The notes under the pieces: generated by a model
What the model saw: only the letters and a program-made list of their open reading frames with translations
Told to the model about the DNA's origin: nothing
The model's database searches: none
Program-made: the position numbers and the translations under genes
Source of the DNA: Nematostella vectensis
Taxonomy: Eukaryota > Cnidaria > Anthozoa > Actiniaria > Edwardsiidae
DNA length: 64,000 nt
NCBI RefSeq assembly: GCF_932526225.1
Contig: NC_064037.1
Coordinates: forward strand, 9,094,203-9,158,202
Reading direction: 5' to 3'
Part shown: positions 1-15,200 of the stretch, piece after piece
Position numbering within the stretch: the first letter of the stretch is position 1
How the letters are laid out: the number at the start of each line of letters is the position of its first letter

Positions 1-218
1 CTACGATGGCAGGACAGGCGTTGCACGCCTCTTCGTGAACAATCGCGTGGTCGCAAGGAAGTACATCGGGAGGTTCAAGCTAGCTACTAACTACCCAGCC
101 CGTATGGGTGCAATAAAGGGCGATAACCGCGTGTTCCGTGGCCGCATTACGTGTATGCAAGTTTATGGTCGGACGCTTTCGTTACGACAGATACAGATGG
201 CCAAGAGACTCTGCTTCA
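1..218 (+). CDS. LamG domain L0, C-terminal half (exon)
   Basis: The reading frame enters at base 2 and encodes YDGRTGVARLFVNNR, then IGRFKLATNYP, GRITCMQVY and a final CF. These are the last beta strands and the paired cysteines seen in every LamG copy of the window. It ends in phase 1 at a GTGAGT donor (219). The N-terminal half lies upstream of the window. Confidence 0.88.
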
Positions 219-3200
219 GTGAGTATTTAGTCATACTGTTTCAAGCATCTTTATGTTCAACTATATATCTACACGGTGAGACGTTCCTTCTAAAACATTC
301 CAAATACAATCGTATTTTCCTGTTTCAAACAGGAATCTTCTCTCCAGAGTTTCTCTAAGTCTTATATATTTTATAAACCAGCCATGAATTGTTGTTGCAC
401 GAAGTATGATAAAGGGAAATAATTTTATGTTCCTTATAATTTGGTTTATGTTATAGATTCAATAAATTTATAAAGACAAAAATTGCTATTTTTACAAGAG
501 TTTTATAAGTTTATCAATCAATTTGGACCAACCGTCCTCTCACGCACTCTAATAGTTAAGTTGACGCTTTTCGGACTTGATAATTTTCGCATTCATCTAA
601 CTGACACACTCTGTTTTTTTCCTGTTTTAGAAACACGCCCGTTGCCAACACCACCAAGGCCTACCAAGCGTCCAACACCAACGAGACGACCACCCCCAGG
701 TAAGACACAGGATACCCACAGCTCAAGAGTAGATTCAATGTCGTCCCTAAAAGCTCAAAAACCAAAATTTACCACAGTTACCACAAATGAGCGTAGAGAA
801 TAAGCAACGGACAACATTAGTCCGGCTGGCATGCATCGGAACTTGTGGTCTGCGTCGACAGTTAGGGGTAACGCGAACTTTAAAAAAAGTCAACACAACG
901 CAGAGTATCTTTTTATATATACAGGTATTGGCGGACCATACCTGTTTCCGTCTGCCTCACCAAAAATAATAATGTTTCGTGTGATAATATTCTGTTCATC
1001 ATGTATACTTTAACTTGTTTACAGCATGTCGAGCCAAAATTGATCTTGGCTTCTTGATCGAGACTGGTTCCTCTTCGAATTTCCGACGAGTGATTGGCTT
1101 CATCAAGAGAATCGTTCGGTCCTTTGTCGTCTCACGCTCGGAAACACGAGTTGCTCTGGTGCTGTACAGTGAGAGAGTTTACCAAAGATTCAGCTTTACC
1201 AGGTAAAACAGCTATACTTTATTCAGGCCTATTAGCTTGTTCAAACGAACGTTATATCGTCTAGACTTCTTTAATGATCTGATTCGTTCTTTTACAGATA
1301 CTTCAGCAAGCGCACGGTTTTGCGAGCGATAAGTCAACTCCGTTACCGTAGAGGTCGAATAACCAAAACTGGTCGTGCACTTCTCGCTGCTCGGCGCTTC
1401 ATGTTCCGTGGACGGCGCCAGTGCGACCGGAAACGCATTTTAATCGTGATCACTTCCGGTCGATCGAGTGACAGCGTGCTTCGACCTGCGCATGCGCTTC
1501 GCCGCGCAGGCGTGGAGGTGTTCGCCATTGGAGTGACTAGGCGTGTCAGTAGGGCCGTAGTGGTACAGATCGCAAGTGACTTGAAACACGCTTTTAGGAA
1601 AAGAGCAAGCAGCCTTGTCAGAATTGTAGCAATGATACGAAACATGGCTTGCAGAGGTTTGTACCAGTCACAATTGGTTTTACGCAACCAACATTTCTTT
1701 GTCTACTAAACACTTGGCCGACATTTAGATTATGCAGTGATACCTCGATATCCTCTCGCACGACTCCCACCAACTTCAGGTTGTGGGGCTGACAATTTAG
1801 CTTTTGAGTGAGAGGGGCGAGGGGTAATCCTGCTAGCCCTGACTGACTAAAAACCCGCATTAGTCCAAAGAAAGAAACCCCTCTACATGACAAAAAAAGC
1901 CAGCTAGTGCCTAATAAAAACCCTGCTCAACGAAAAAGCCCCCCAAAAAGTTTAAATTTTTCGACTAACCATCAATAAAAGAACAAATATAAATATTTTA
2001 ATCAAACTAACCCTGATCTTTCTTGATACTCGAACAAACAACATCATTTTGTGGTACCTCTAGAAAAGGTATTGCAGAACATTGATGTGAGTGCTTCTTT
2101 GCAGTGACTGGCATGTATGGTGCCTCTGCCCTCTATCCACTTAATCTGGTAACACGTGGCCGGGACACCTCACCTAACAGGAACCCCACAGCAAGACTGG
2201 TCAATGTTCGGCCAGGAATCGGTCCGGACGGCCTACCTATAGGCTCATACTTCCTTCCTGGTATCGCCAACAGCTACATCTACTACCCTCGAAGCCGTTG
2301 CTTAGACACCCGGCGGTCAATAACTATAATCATGTGGGTTAACCCCCAGAGTAGTGGCCCGATATTCCATTATGATCCTAAGGGATGGCGAGGCGTGCAC
2401 TTGTGGATGGCATCTGCAAACACGTTACTAGGTAAGGCGTATTGTTTAAAAGCCAATGTCAGCCGTCATTTTGTCATCCTAATGATGTACCAAATGTACC
2501 ATTGACATCGGCTGATTGAGAGCTGATTGGATATTTTCGATTGAATTCGGTATCTAACCATAAGATTTTATGTAGTTACTTTGACATTTCTTCTCGTAAT
2601 CTCTCTTCCAATATTGTTTAAAGACAATATCAAGGGTGTGGCTAAAAAGGGTTCTTTTAGTAAACCTATGGCTTGGTTGGACTTTGTGTTGTCTATTGCT
2701 GTCTGTTTTAAGCACCAAATTAATTTTCGTTTTAGCGAAATTCGTGCCACGAAACGGGCGTCACGTGACTACTGTCCGTGCATCCGGGATACGTCGCGGG
2801 CAGTGGAACTACATCGCGGCGACATACGACTACAACACTGGACTTGCAACTCTCTGGAGAGACTCCACACCTATGGTCCAGCGCAAGATCGGCATCTTCC
2901 AAATAGCCACTAACTTCCCAGCTGTCATTGGTCATATACGCGGCTCTCGGAATAGTTTCCGCGGACGGATCGCCTGTCTGCAGATTTTCAACCGAGCGCT
3001 GAATGGACGCGAGATAAAACGCCAGTCGCGTGTTTGTTTCAGGGGTAAGGTTAAAGGCTTATAAACGAAGGCCAATGCTCGAAACGTCAGCGAAAAAAGT
3101 ATGTATGCTGAAAGGCGTTAAGCGCTAGACTTCAACCGTTCTTCGAATTGTTTCCGCGTAAGGCGAAAATCTTCGAGAGAAAAAGTTTTTAGATTAATCT

Positions 3201-6200
3201 GTGATTTGTAATAAAATTTTATCGCGTTGCATATATGTTCCAGTGAGTAGCTATTTTGAAATTTGTTGACATGGATGGCAAAAGCCAAACAAAAATGTTA
3301 TTCTAAAGGCCCCTTTGAAGAATATTGATTTATTACCTTGTACACCATCACTAAAATCTCTTTTATTTTTTCAGCTCCCCCTACACCGACTCCCGCTCCA
3401 CCAAGTAAGATCAAACATTCATTTTGTTTTGTTTGTCTTGAACAAAAGCAGTTGATGTTAACTTTGATTGACGTTTCTTTTAAGGGCCACGAAAGGTTGT
3501 CGCCATCTACCCACTCGATCGCAAAAATGGTGGTCGCGAAGTATCCCGACGTCGTCACCCAACTGGCCGCTTAGTCGGCGTACGTCCAGCGAGAGGACCC
3601 GACGGTCGCAGAGACAGCTCAACGCAGTTCTACGGAAATCGAAACAGTTACGTAGATATCCCGAATCGCAACAAACTAGACCCTGTGACGTCTATTTCAA
3701 TTCTTGCTTGGGTGTACCATGAGGGTCGGGCTGGGCCCATAGTCAACTATCGTCGCGGGCCTGGATGGGGAGTTCACTTGTGGATGGTAAAGCCTCGTAC
3801 TCTGTTCGTGCGTTTTGTTCGCCGCAACGGTGCCTTCACGCCTGGTCTGATAGCGGTAGGGGGCCGCCTTAAATACAAGGCCTGGAATTACGTCGGTGCT
3901 ACATATGATTACCACACTGGCGTTGCAAAACTCTGGGTAAACTCTAGGCCGGTAGCGGTGAAGAGATTAGGACGGATTCGACTCGCTACTAATCGTCCGA
4001 TCAGGATTGGTGCGAAGAAAGGGGACAGGCGTTACTTCAAGGGAAGAATCTCCTGTGTTCAGATCTACAGCAGAGCTCTTGGCAGAAAAGCGATCGCGAA
4101 AGCTAGAACTACTTGCTTTAAACCAAGTAAGTTACTCATAGAAATATATTGGCATAAGGGTTGCATTGCAAATTTTTATATTGCTTTGCTTTGTTAATTT
4201 TTGAAACGAGATGTGGAATGAATTAGGTGAGGGGCGAGGAGAAAAAGGGGAAGAGAAACTCCTGCTCCGTAAAAATCTACTTATATATTTTGAAGAGTTC
4301 TTGAATATTTATTTTGCCTTACTGCCCAATAGGGCTTGCAATATTATTTATTATTTATGATAACACTGTTTTTCTTTGAAGTACCACCTCGACCAGTACC
4401 AACGACGAAACGACCGACCAAAAAGCCAACCAAAAAGCCAACGCCTCAAGGTGAGTACCCAGCACGAAATACAGCGAGACATGTGTTAATAATTTTTCAG
4501 TATAATGCCTTCCATAGGTGAAGTAACGGTAACTACAACTGTACGGTAACTATTTATTTTGCCTTTCAAAAAAAATAAGTGTCAACCTCAATAATGAAGG
4601 AAGCTGACAGCCGCGGTATTGCTAGAAATTATGAACCTCTCTTCGTTCGAATAAATATTTTTTTAGGAATTGTAGACATTAATTTAATGAACAAAATTAG
4701 TGTATAAAACTCTGTTCCTTCACTTTACCTTAAGCCATCGAGCTGAAGTTTTCTTGAATTAAAAGTTTACATCGACTCGCGTTTAAAATAAGCCTTTACA
4801 CATACATACTTATTTTCATTCCTTAATTTTCCTTGCAGGACCCGTTCGCGCATCTGCGTTTTACCCTCTTACCTTCCGTACTAGAGGACGTGACCTCAGT
4901 ATGTACGGCAACCCCCCCGGCGTGATGAGGGGGGTCAGATCAGCTCCAGGCCCCGACCGCAAACCTGGCGGCTCGTACCAATTCTACGGTCGCCCTAACA
5001 GCTTTATGCACTTCCCCAACCGCGGAAGACTGGATACAAGAAACTCTATGACAATCCTCGCCTGGGTATACCAAATGGGACGGGCGGGACCGATATTCAG
5101 CTACAATCCCAAAGGCCGCGGTGTCAAGTTCGCGATGAGAGGCTCCAGGACATTGACAGTCGTTTTCACGCGTCGTAGCGGTCGCCGTAATGTACTAGCG
5201 GTCACCACGCGTGCAATACGGCCTCGCAAATGGCAGTATGTTGGCGCAACGTATGATCAAAGGACAGGCATTGCGCGGCTTTATATTAATAGCCGCGTTG
5301 TCGCACGCCGCAGGATTGGCCGGTTCAAACTTGCAACAAGCTCGCCGGTTCGTATGGGAGCAAGCCAAGACAATAGGAAGTTCTTCCTGGGCCGGGTATC
5401 CTGTGTTCAGGTCTATGATGTAGCCTTGACGCCAAGACAAATTGCTAGACGCAAGCAGAGGTGCTTCAGAAAGTGCAAAGGTAATCGTATTGTTACAAAT
5501 AAAGCCACCCGTTTGATATTTTGCGGATTCGTAGTTAAAATTTTGCTTCAGAATTGCGATGTATGTTCCCAAAAGTGTCTCAAAAGGGTCGGTTACTCAA
5601 TACGATCAATGCAAAGACATTTGTTCACTTTTTACTTTTATTTTTCTAGGACAATGCCCGGGGCCATCAGGACCAAGTAAGTAAATGAAACAAAATTGTG
5701 TATCAATATCAAATGACAGTAGAAACATTAAGGATGTAATGTACCGCGATCAGTAGATGTTTTGCGCTTACTCTAAAGGTCGGTCCCTACTCGGACGTAA
5801 GTGCAAGCGCAGCGCACGCAATTTTCCGATTCTCACTCGAAGGCATGCGCAAGAATGAGCTCATAAGAACGCAACTACTTGATTTTCTTGCGCTTACTCT
5901 TGTTTGACTGATTCTCATTTGTGTTGCGCTTCCGTTTGTGCTTGCGTCCCAGTGAGAACCAACCTTAATAAACGTGTCAAGTGCAATAAAAATATTATAG
6001 TCTCAGTTTAAGACGGCTAAAAAGTTAAGATGCAAAATTACAGGCAGATCCTCAAAACTCTTTGATTCCCGAATAAATAACTTCACCATAACCATGAATA
6101 ATCATTTGTCCAAACTGTGTTTTCTCACGTTTTGCCTCTTTCATAGCCTGCAAGGTTCGCAAAGACTTGTCATTCGTCGTGGACGCATGTGGAAGCGACC

Positions 6201-9200
6201 AGCGGTATACCATTGCAAACTTCATGCGCGTCAAATATTTCGTCAAGCGCCTCATTAGCGAGGTGCGCGTGAGCCCGCGGTACGCACGGGTTAGCGTGGT
6301 GGTGTATGCGCAAACCGCCAAGATCGCGATTCCTCTCAACTCTCGCATGTCAAAGGTAAGACTTGTGCTATATAATAAGCATCCTTTTGGGCCCATCTCC
6401 CAAAACTCTTTGGAAAGGATGTCAAACGTTTTGATACGAACTCATGTGCACATCTAGTCATTTTAAAGCATATTCCATCACACTTTCGCTAAGGCTTCTT
6501 CAGATTTTTATAGTAGACCTATTTTGATTCTTCATCTTCAAATTTGACCCAACTAAATACAGTAACAAACCTTCACGCTTAAATAACTTAACAGGAATCG
6601 GTAGTATTCACACTTGATGCAGATACTTATTAAATCTCTTATTGTCTTTATTACCCATAGGCACAGATCATGCGTACTATCGACAGCATGAAACTCATCT
6701 GTGGATACCGACGCACGGGCAATGCCATTAGCTACACCTACCGGCGAGTGCTGCGAAGATCGTCCGGTCGTGCCCGGGTGGTCATACTCCTGACCACCGG
6801 ACAGTCCAAAGATAAAGTTACGCGAGCTGCAGCCGTACTGCGGCGCCAACGCGTCGAGACATTCGCTATCGGAGTTGGACGCCATTACAGGACCTCAGAA
6901 CTGTTCCAGATCGCCACGGATAGAAGACACGTGTACACTGTGGGATTTAGGAACATGGTGTCGCTGGTGTCAACACTCAAGACAAAGCTTTGCAAAGGTA
7001 CGTCTGCTATCTAAAGGTTACATGTACCACGTAACAATAGCAGATGAATGATAAGTGAGATTCGACATAGCTACTCTATTCCATAAGATTAAGCATCATC
7101 GAGTATTATTCGTTTGAGATTGATGAACAGAGATTGATTTGAGATTGATGTTATACATATCTTCTTCAATTTTAAATTTACTAATAAATACAAGTTGTGC
7201 TTGTTGTTTTTATGTTTACTCACCTCTTGGCCCTTCTTTAACTCATTATTTAGGTGGTGTAGTCATACCTGTTGGCCCAGTTTTACCAAATCGACGGCCA
7301 ACCACACACCCCAAGAGACGTAAGTCCCATAAGCAGATTTGTTTTGAGGACCAATTTTTATAAAAATTTAAGGGTTTCGTTTTAATAAGACCTTTTGGAA
7401 ATCACATGTTCAATATGAAATTGCTGCCATTTAAAAAAAATGTTTGCAAAAAGCTCTTATCATTTAATCCACAGATGTATTACATAGATTTATAGCTACT
7501 ATTGGAAATATAGAATCGTAATTGATCACAAAAAAACGTAGCATGTCTTTAGATTTTTATTTGTGAATTTTTGTTTTATTTGCCAGAATTGTTTGATTTT
7601 GAGTTTGTTATTGCTTGCCTTGCTTGTTATTGCTTTACATTTACCGCATGGTTATCTTTAAAATAGCTCCACTTCGTGCACTCGCAATCTTCCCACTCTC
7701 GTCACTCACACGTGGCAGAGACATCAGCCTAAACGCAAACCCTTCAGGAGCTCCCGGACGCGTCCGATACGCGCGCGGTCCTGACAAGCACCGAGAAACC
7801 TCTACCCAATTCTCAGGCCGTGCTGGTAGTTTCATTCGTTTCCCAAATCGCGGCAAACTCTACGCCAAAAGATCCATCACTTTACTTGCGTGGGTCTACG
7901 TGGAGCGCGGAGGTCCAATATTCAGCTACGGTGTGGACTTCTCTGTCAGTGGTACTAGAACCCTATTGGCGCGCTTCACTCTTCTGAAAGGCCGGCGCAG
8001 ACTTCCTCGTCTTGCAGCCCGGGGAATAAGGCTGCGAACCTGGCAGTTTGTGGGAGTCACTTACAACTATTGGTCCGGCTGGGCTAAACTGTTTATCAAC
8101 GGTGATCAAGTTGCAAAAACACGTTTAGGCCGAGTACTGTTAGCCACTGATCGCCCGGCAATGATGGGACGTAAAGGCAGGCGCTATTTCCGTGGAAGAA
8201 TCTCATGTATGCAGGTCTACAATATAGCTTTTAACAGGCGCCAGATTCTAAGCAAGAGGAAGCGATGCTTTGGACTGCGTAAGTAACAAAATTGTCATGC
8301 GTTATGTGTTCTGTGAGAGTTTTTTTCTTGTTGTGATAAATGTTGCATACGGTGTGGCATAAGGAAGTTTGATCTTGTTTTTTTTTTTGGTACTGCGTTG
8401 ATTTTCATCAGGTTCTTCTTATTTACTGTGTCCTTATTTTTTTTTATAGCGGTGAGGCCAGTGAAGCCCATACGACCAACTGCTCGACCAACTAAACGAC
8501 CACGAATAGGTTGGTTACGCATGAGTTTTTCGCTGTTATCCTTATGAACTAAAATTCTAACTCTCATCCCTCTTGCTTCTAGTATGCAACGGAAAGATCG
8601 ACTTGGGTATTCTGATTGACTCGTCCAATAGCATTGAGAAGCACGGCCGCGGTAACTTCCGCCGGGTGTTGGAGTTCGTCAAACGCCTCGTGTCCACTTT
8701 TCACGTGTCCCCGCGACGAGCGAGGATCGGGCTCATTGTCTACTCCTCGCGCAGCTACTTGGTAGGAGGCTTCCGGCGTTACCGCAACCTCCGCTCAGTA
8801 TTACAAGCAATCAAGCGAATCCGGTACATTAGAGGCGGAACTTACACTGGGAAAGCCATGAAGTACGCCCTGAGGAAACTCTTTAGCCGTCGTGCGGGTT
8901 ACCGTCGAAGGCGCGTGCTTCTTGTGTTGACGGACGGACTCTCGCAAGATCGTGTTCGCGGCGCCGCTAAAGCGCTAGTGCGACGCAGGGTTAACGTCAT
9001 GACGCTTGGAATTGGTCGACGATACCGCGTACGACAAATGAAGCAGATCGTCTCAAGACCAGGGTATCTCTTTACTTCTGGATTCAGGAACTTGGTGTCT
9101 GTGATTAATGTGATCGCTAAGAGTGCTTGCCGAGGTACGTGAGACATTGTTATTCTTTTTCCCATAAAAAAATGCAGCTCATTATAAAAAGCCCCCCATC

Positions 9201-12200
9201 AACCCCCATGCTATGCATAAGAATATGGCCAGGGAATGGTATTTTATTCAGGGAAAGGCAAATTTCCTAAAAACCTTTCAAGTTATATACCAAAGAATTG
9301 TTACTGGGATTGTAATTCAGCGATAATTTTTTTTTAAATTCCCTATCATGTTCAACGTCTCTTTCTTCATCAGCACCTCTCAGACCCAAGCCGCCTACCC
9401 CAGCTCGTCCAATAGCACGCCCAACGAAACCTCCAGGTGAGTAAAACAAATACGACTATGTCCTTATAATCTGATGGTTTGAATTAAGTGTACGTATTAA
9501 ATGAACGCTGTCTTCGTATAGGTGGATTACCGCCGTATAGGTGGATTGCCAAAGTCCGACCCATCCGTCCGAGTAAGTAGGATGTTTCCTGATTTTTCAT
9601 TTACAATACTCTTTTGAAAGCTTATTAAATAATTTTATGTAAAAACCGCTATATGGCCCTCTCATCAATACTTACTGCTATATATATCCCATTTATAATG
9701 CAGCCTGTGGTGCAGCCATGTTTGCTTTTTGTTTTGTCCATCTCGGTGGCCTAAAAGACCATCCCAGCATTTATGACTAACTGGAACATCTGACCATCTA
9801 CAGTTTGCCGCCACAAGATTGATCTGGCCTTCCTGATCGACGGCTCAAGTAGTATCGTTCGAAGACATCCTAAAAACTTCCGCCGAATGTTACGCTTCAT
9901 TCAGATCATAGTCTCGTCGTTCCGTGTGTCTCGACGTGGCGCGCGTGTCGGCTTTGTTCTATTCTCGTCGCGACCTTGGCGCAAGTTTGGTTGGTACTCT
10001 TCTAAAGCCTCAGCATTAAAAACCCTCAAGGGAATGAGGTAAGAAGCTAGATAATTCACAGAACAATATGAGTCATGGGACTGTCTAAGTTTCGTCCTGA
10101 TTCCCTAAGTAATACGCGTTACCTTGACTTTTTCAAAGACATAGGGAAATTTATTCACTTCAGAGAAGCTTTTGGCTATATAGGTAGAGATGAGGGCTGG
10201 ACTTACTCAGATATGCATTCCTAGACTGAATTACACTGATACAATTCTATTTGGTCTCGCCCAGACTACTAGGTGAGGTGCATTTCACTTATGCGTGTTT
10301 TAAATTGAACTACAGGCTACCTAGAGGCGGGACTTACATAGGGAGAGCACTAAGGTACACAAATAGACGACTATTCTTGCGCCAACCTCGCGGCCGCAAG
10401 TCGGTTCTGGTTGTCCTCACTGATGGCATCTCTTCGGACCGAGTCTCAAAAGCTTCCCGCGAACTTCACCAGAAACACGTGAAAGTTATTGCTCTTGGAA
10501 TTGGCAAGGGATACAGGCGACGGCAGCTGCTCCAGATGGCTTCTGCTCGTAACTTGGTGTTTACTGCGAGATTTCGCACCATCCAGTCTATCGCTAGAAT
10601 TGTTAAGACTAAGGCGTGTTCTTGTAAGTAGAAAATAAAATACACATTGGTCCCCCATTGGTCATTTGGCTTTCTCTCAACAGTCTTATATTATAAAGAT
10701 TTATTTTCAAATATTTTTGTGTTTTGTTTTTGTATAAACTTGTATAGACATTTGGCTCTCTCCCAACAGATATTATAAATATTTATTTTCAAATATTTTT
10801 GTGTGTTTTTTTGGTATTTGTGTGTATTTAAGTGTTGATATGTAAAACATTCTCTGAGGGTTTTTTTTTTCTTTTCAGCTGGACCAGTAAGGCCAAGTGG
10901 TGGATTACCTAAACCACGTAAGTCTATACTTTTTACTCATCATTTAATCGTTGAAAACATCATCTTCTTTCACTTTATATGTAACGATGATTGGAGGATG
11001 ATAGGATATTTCTGTACGTAACAGTTCAGTTGAACTTTTTCAATTATTAGTGAATTTAACTCTTTCCCCCCCTTTTTGCTTGTATCTGAGTGTATCTGGA
11101 TTGCGTAGTTTGCAGAGCAAAGGTGGATCTAGCATTCCTCATCGACTCATCCGGAAGTGTTGAGATGTACGGCAAAGGAAACTTCGAACGCATGAAGAAC
11201 TTCATCAAGAACACAATCATGCAATTCAAGATCTCACGTGGAGGAACACATGTAGGCGCAGTAGCCTTCAACGACAAAGTTCACCCAGCGTTTAGATTCC
11301 GCGAGCATTACAGCCGCGCCTCTGTGTTCAAGGCCATCGATAGGATCCCCTTCAGAGCTGGTGGAACCCGCACGGGTCTCGCGCTCAGACGTGTTGTCAA
11401 GTACCTGTTTTGGAGGCGCACACTACGAAGAAAGGTGCGCTGTTAATAAAAGAATAGAGAGCTTAAGCAAGTCAACACGAACGGCATAAAAAACGGCGCG
11501 CGCTCTGACGAATTTTTGGAAAAAACGGCGTTGACGTCCGTGACCGCGCGCGTAGAACGTAAAAATAGGGAAAATGCCGTTCTAGATTTCCTGTCACGGA
11601 CGTCAACGCCGTTTTTCAGCAATTCGTGACCGCGCGCGCCGTTTTTGATGCCGTTCGTGTTGACTTGCTTAAGCTCTCTAATGTCGATCAACCACTCCTT
11701 TGTTATTGTTTATCAGTGAAAATACAACAGTTTATTCGCAAGTAAACCTCAAAATGACAATCTACTAATGATATGTCTGGTACGTTATTGACGACATTTG
11801 ATTGAAATTATTTTGGTAACTCGCTTGAATTAACCAATGAAGATGGATACTTTGTGTGACTCGGCATTGAGCGGAAGCATAAAATTTGCGGCGTGATGAG
11901 GCTTCTTTAAAGAATATAGTAAAATCCTCCGTTTAGTCTATGTAAATAAAATCTTTCATTTCTTAGGTATTTTGATTTGATCTGACTGTGGTTCAGATAT
12001 GTGCGTATTTCTGTGTATTTTATATATCTCATATATTTTTTTCTTACACAAAAAAATGTGTTCTCAAAATGCTCACTTGAATTAACTTTGATGTTGTTGG
12101 TCAGGTTCTTATTGTGATGACGGACGGTATTTCTGCTGATGACATCGTTGTGCCATCTCGCCTTCTCCACCGAAAGGGTATTGAGGTCTATGCCCTCGGA

Positions 12201-15200
12201 ATAGGCAAGAAATACAGCAAGCGACAACTCGGTAAAATGGCTTCGGATCGACGGCATGTGTTCACATCCAAGTTCGCCTCCTTGCGGACTGCGTCTATCA
12301 AAATCGCAAGAAGCATCTGCAGAAGTAAGGATTTCTTACTCAAATATGTATTATACCATCGAATATAACCCAACCAAAGTTAACAAGAAATGATCATTGG
12401 AACTTGATAAGATGAGTTTGGGGCAGTCGTGGCTTATTTTCTCAACACGATACAGCATGTATCTGATGTGACAGCATCTATTTTAGCGGCTGTTTCGTGG
12501 ACAATTTTGAGTTTGATAAATAAAGTACAACCACTTTGGTTTTGATTTTTTTTATTCTTTCCAATTTATTGTTATCCAAAATTAATTTTGAGATAAAAAG
12601 AATGACGAAAGTGTATGATAGACTAAGTTTCTTTAAAAACACGTGGTACAAAAATGGAATACTCAACCCTAAAACTTGTGCGCTTCAGCTCCGGGTGCCA
12701 GACCCGTCCGACCTGGACGCCCAACAATTTGGCCTGGCAAACCAAAACCAGGAAAACCCAAAGGTAATGATTCTTGCCTGGCAAGGTCAGAACAATGAAT
12801 ATATGGTAATTGTTTTAGACCAATTATGTGTTAAATTGTATAAATATTTGTTTCCTTAAAGAAACTGTATTAGAATAGTAATTTGTAACATTCATCTCGA
12901 ACACCTTTTGAAATAAACCTTATGCAATGGAGAAAATTCACACAAAGCTACTTTTTCACACTAAAGGACCTATGGTACTATCTTTTGAGTCCGTTGCTAG
13001 GGAAATTTGTGTGTTTTATAAAAGCTTCTGCTTTTTGTCAAATTTCTTGGAACTTTCAACATAAGTGTTTGAGACATAAATGACACAAGTAATGACGTCA
13101 TCTGACTCCTCCCGTGGTCACGTGACCAGAACAGAAAAACATGTAGGAGAAGCTACTGTTCAAACCAAACATCATTTTTGCAGAACAATTCAACATCACT
13201 ATTTGCGAAATTTTGATACCGCGAGAAATGGCGAATTTATATGTTCTTCGAAAACCACATATTTGGTAATAACTTTTTCATTTCTTCAAAAATCAAAACT
13301 CCTATGCGCTAAGTTGTTAGAAATGGTAATATAAATGGTTTGAGTGTAAACAAAATTCACAATTATTGTAAGATGTTCAAAATTAACGTATTTTTCTCGC
13401 GCGGAAAAGGCCGCCATCTTGTTTTTTCGCCATCTATTTTTATTCTCTAAAAACATATAAAAACTGCACCTTCTTCTTCAAAATGTCGAAATTTTACTTT
13501 AATTTCTTGGTCTATTTAAGCGAATGTAGCGCTTTTCCCTTTCGTAGCAACGGTGTTGTAGCGACGAGATAGTACCATAGGCCCTTAAGCGATTATTTAT
13601 TTTCCCTGACATACCCCAAACACTGTGGGTATAATCGCCCTTTATGTAAGAGGACTATTTTAACCTTATTTGTAGAGTTTTGAGGAACCATCTATCTTTT
13701 TTGCGAAAGTATAAAATAATTTAATGATATGATTATATTTCCAAAATAATCAGAAAATAAACCAGAAGTAAGTCGGATTTATAGTAAATTGAGTTATCGC
13801 TTTGTTATGTGTGAGATTACACTGTTCGCAGCATGTTTTTCCTTGATTTTTGCATTAAACTACTATGTTATTTTTGTTAGGACTTTACCTTTATCATATT
13901 AAACTTATTTTGATAAGTCTTAAGAATTTACTCATTATTAGTTGTTAGTCAGAATTAACTCATATTGGTATAAGAATTGAGTCATTGTTATTTTGCTTAT
14001 TATTATATTTTTACTTGTGTTACAGTATGTAACAAGCGGCTAGAGCTCGCCTTCCTTGTTGACGGATCTGGAAGCGTGAATCGCTATGACAAGCGAAACT
14101 TCCGTCGCGAACTCAACTTCGTCAAAGGCGTGGTCTCCGCGTTCCTCATCTCTCAGCGCCACACTCGCGTCGCAGTGTCCCTCTTCTCGTCACGCCCTTT
14201 CAAGATTATAGGTATGGAAATAATTTGGGTCATTGCATAACGAGTCAATACAAGCCAGTTAATCTGTTCAATTTCTGTAGCTTGTAAAATGCCGGTTATC
14301 CCGTTTCCATGCAAGCGTATGGAATTTTTCGCCTACCTGACGTTTAAGCCCAAGTCCGCTGGAGACGTTTAGCCCGCGCATATAAACGAATCGATTTGTT
14401 CTATATCAATGCTAACCCCAGTTGAAATATAGTTGAATAACCAGCCCATCTTTTTCCACCACATCTTATCTGCTTTCTTCAGGTTTCTATCAATCAAGCA
14501 GCAGAAGAGTCGTATTCAAAAAAATTGATGGTATCAGATATCCCCGAGGCGGTACCCGTATAGGCCGCGCCTTAGACCACGCCCGGGTTCGTCTGTTCCG
14601 CTCCAGCAGAAAAGGTGCTGCCAAAATCCTGGTCATGATCACTGATGGCATCTCACAGGACCGCGTCACAACCCCGGCCCTGAGGTTAAAGAAGATGGGA
14701 GTGGTGATCTTTAGTGTTGGTGTTGGAAAACGCTACAGATTGAAGCAGCTTATGCAGATAGCTTCCAGACCGCGTCTGGTGTTTACCGCGCCTTTCCGAG
14801 CCTTGGGACCCTTAGTACGAGTACTCAAGCAGAAGGCATGTAGAGGTGAGTAGTATAACGGGGACCGAATACACCCATCATTCCACCTTTCTCCGTTCCG
14901 ACATTTGGGCAATTAGTACGAGCCCTATGAAACAGTTATAGTAGGGGTGGACATTATTACGGTGACCACTACCCCTGATATGATACCTCTTATCGTAAAA
15001 AGTCATCATTAAGTGTCATCGCTTTTTTGCTATGTTCAAAGATTATCTGACATTGCTTTACATTCTTTGTGTGTTATTAGTGACCCCAGGAAGACCACTT
15101 GGGCCTGTAAAGCCAATTAGACCAAGCAAGCCGAATAGACCTGTTGTACCCGCTGGTAAAGGTAATGATTTATTATTGGATAAAAAATGGAGAGAACTTC

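Noticed and set aside
1343-1893. Minus-strand ORFs opposite vWA exons (here and throughout)
   Set aside because: They overlap conserved + strand domains and have no domain content of their own.
3070-3115. GCTCGAAACGTCAGCGAA as a regulatory site
   Set aside because: It matches the core of a widespread repeat (also in the MITE at 43369-43555), so it is more likely a repeat remnant.
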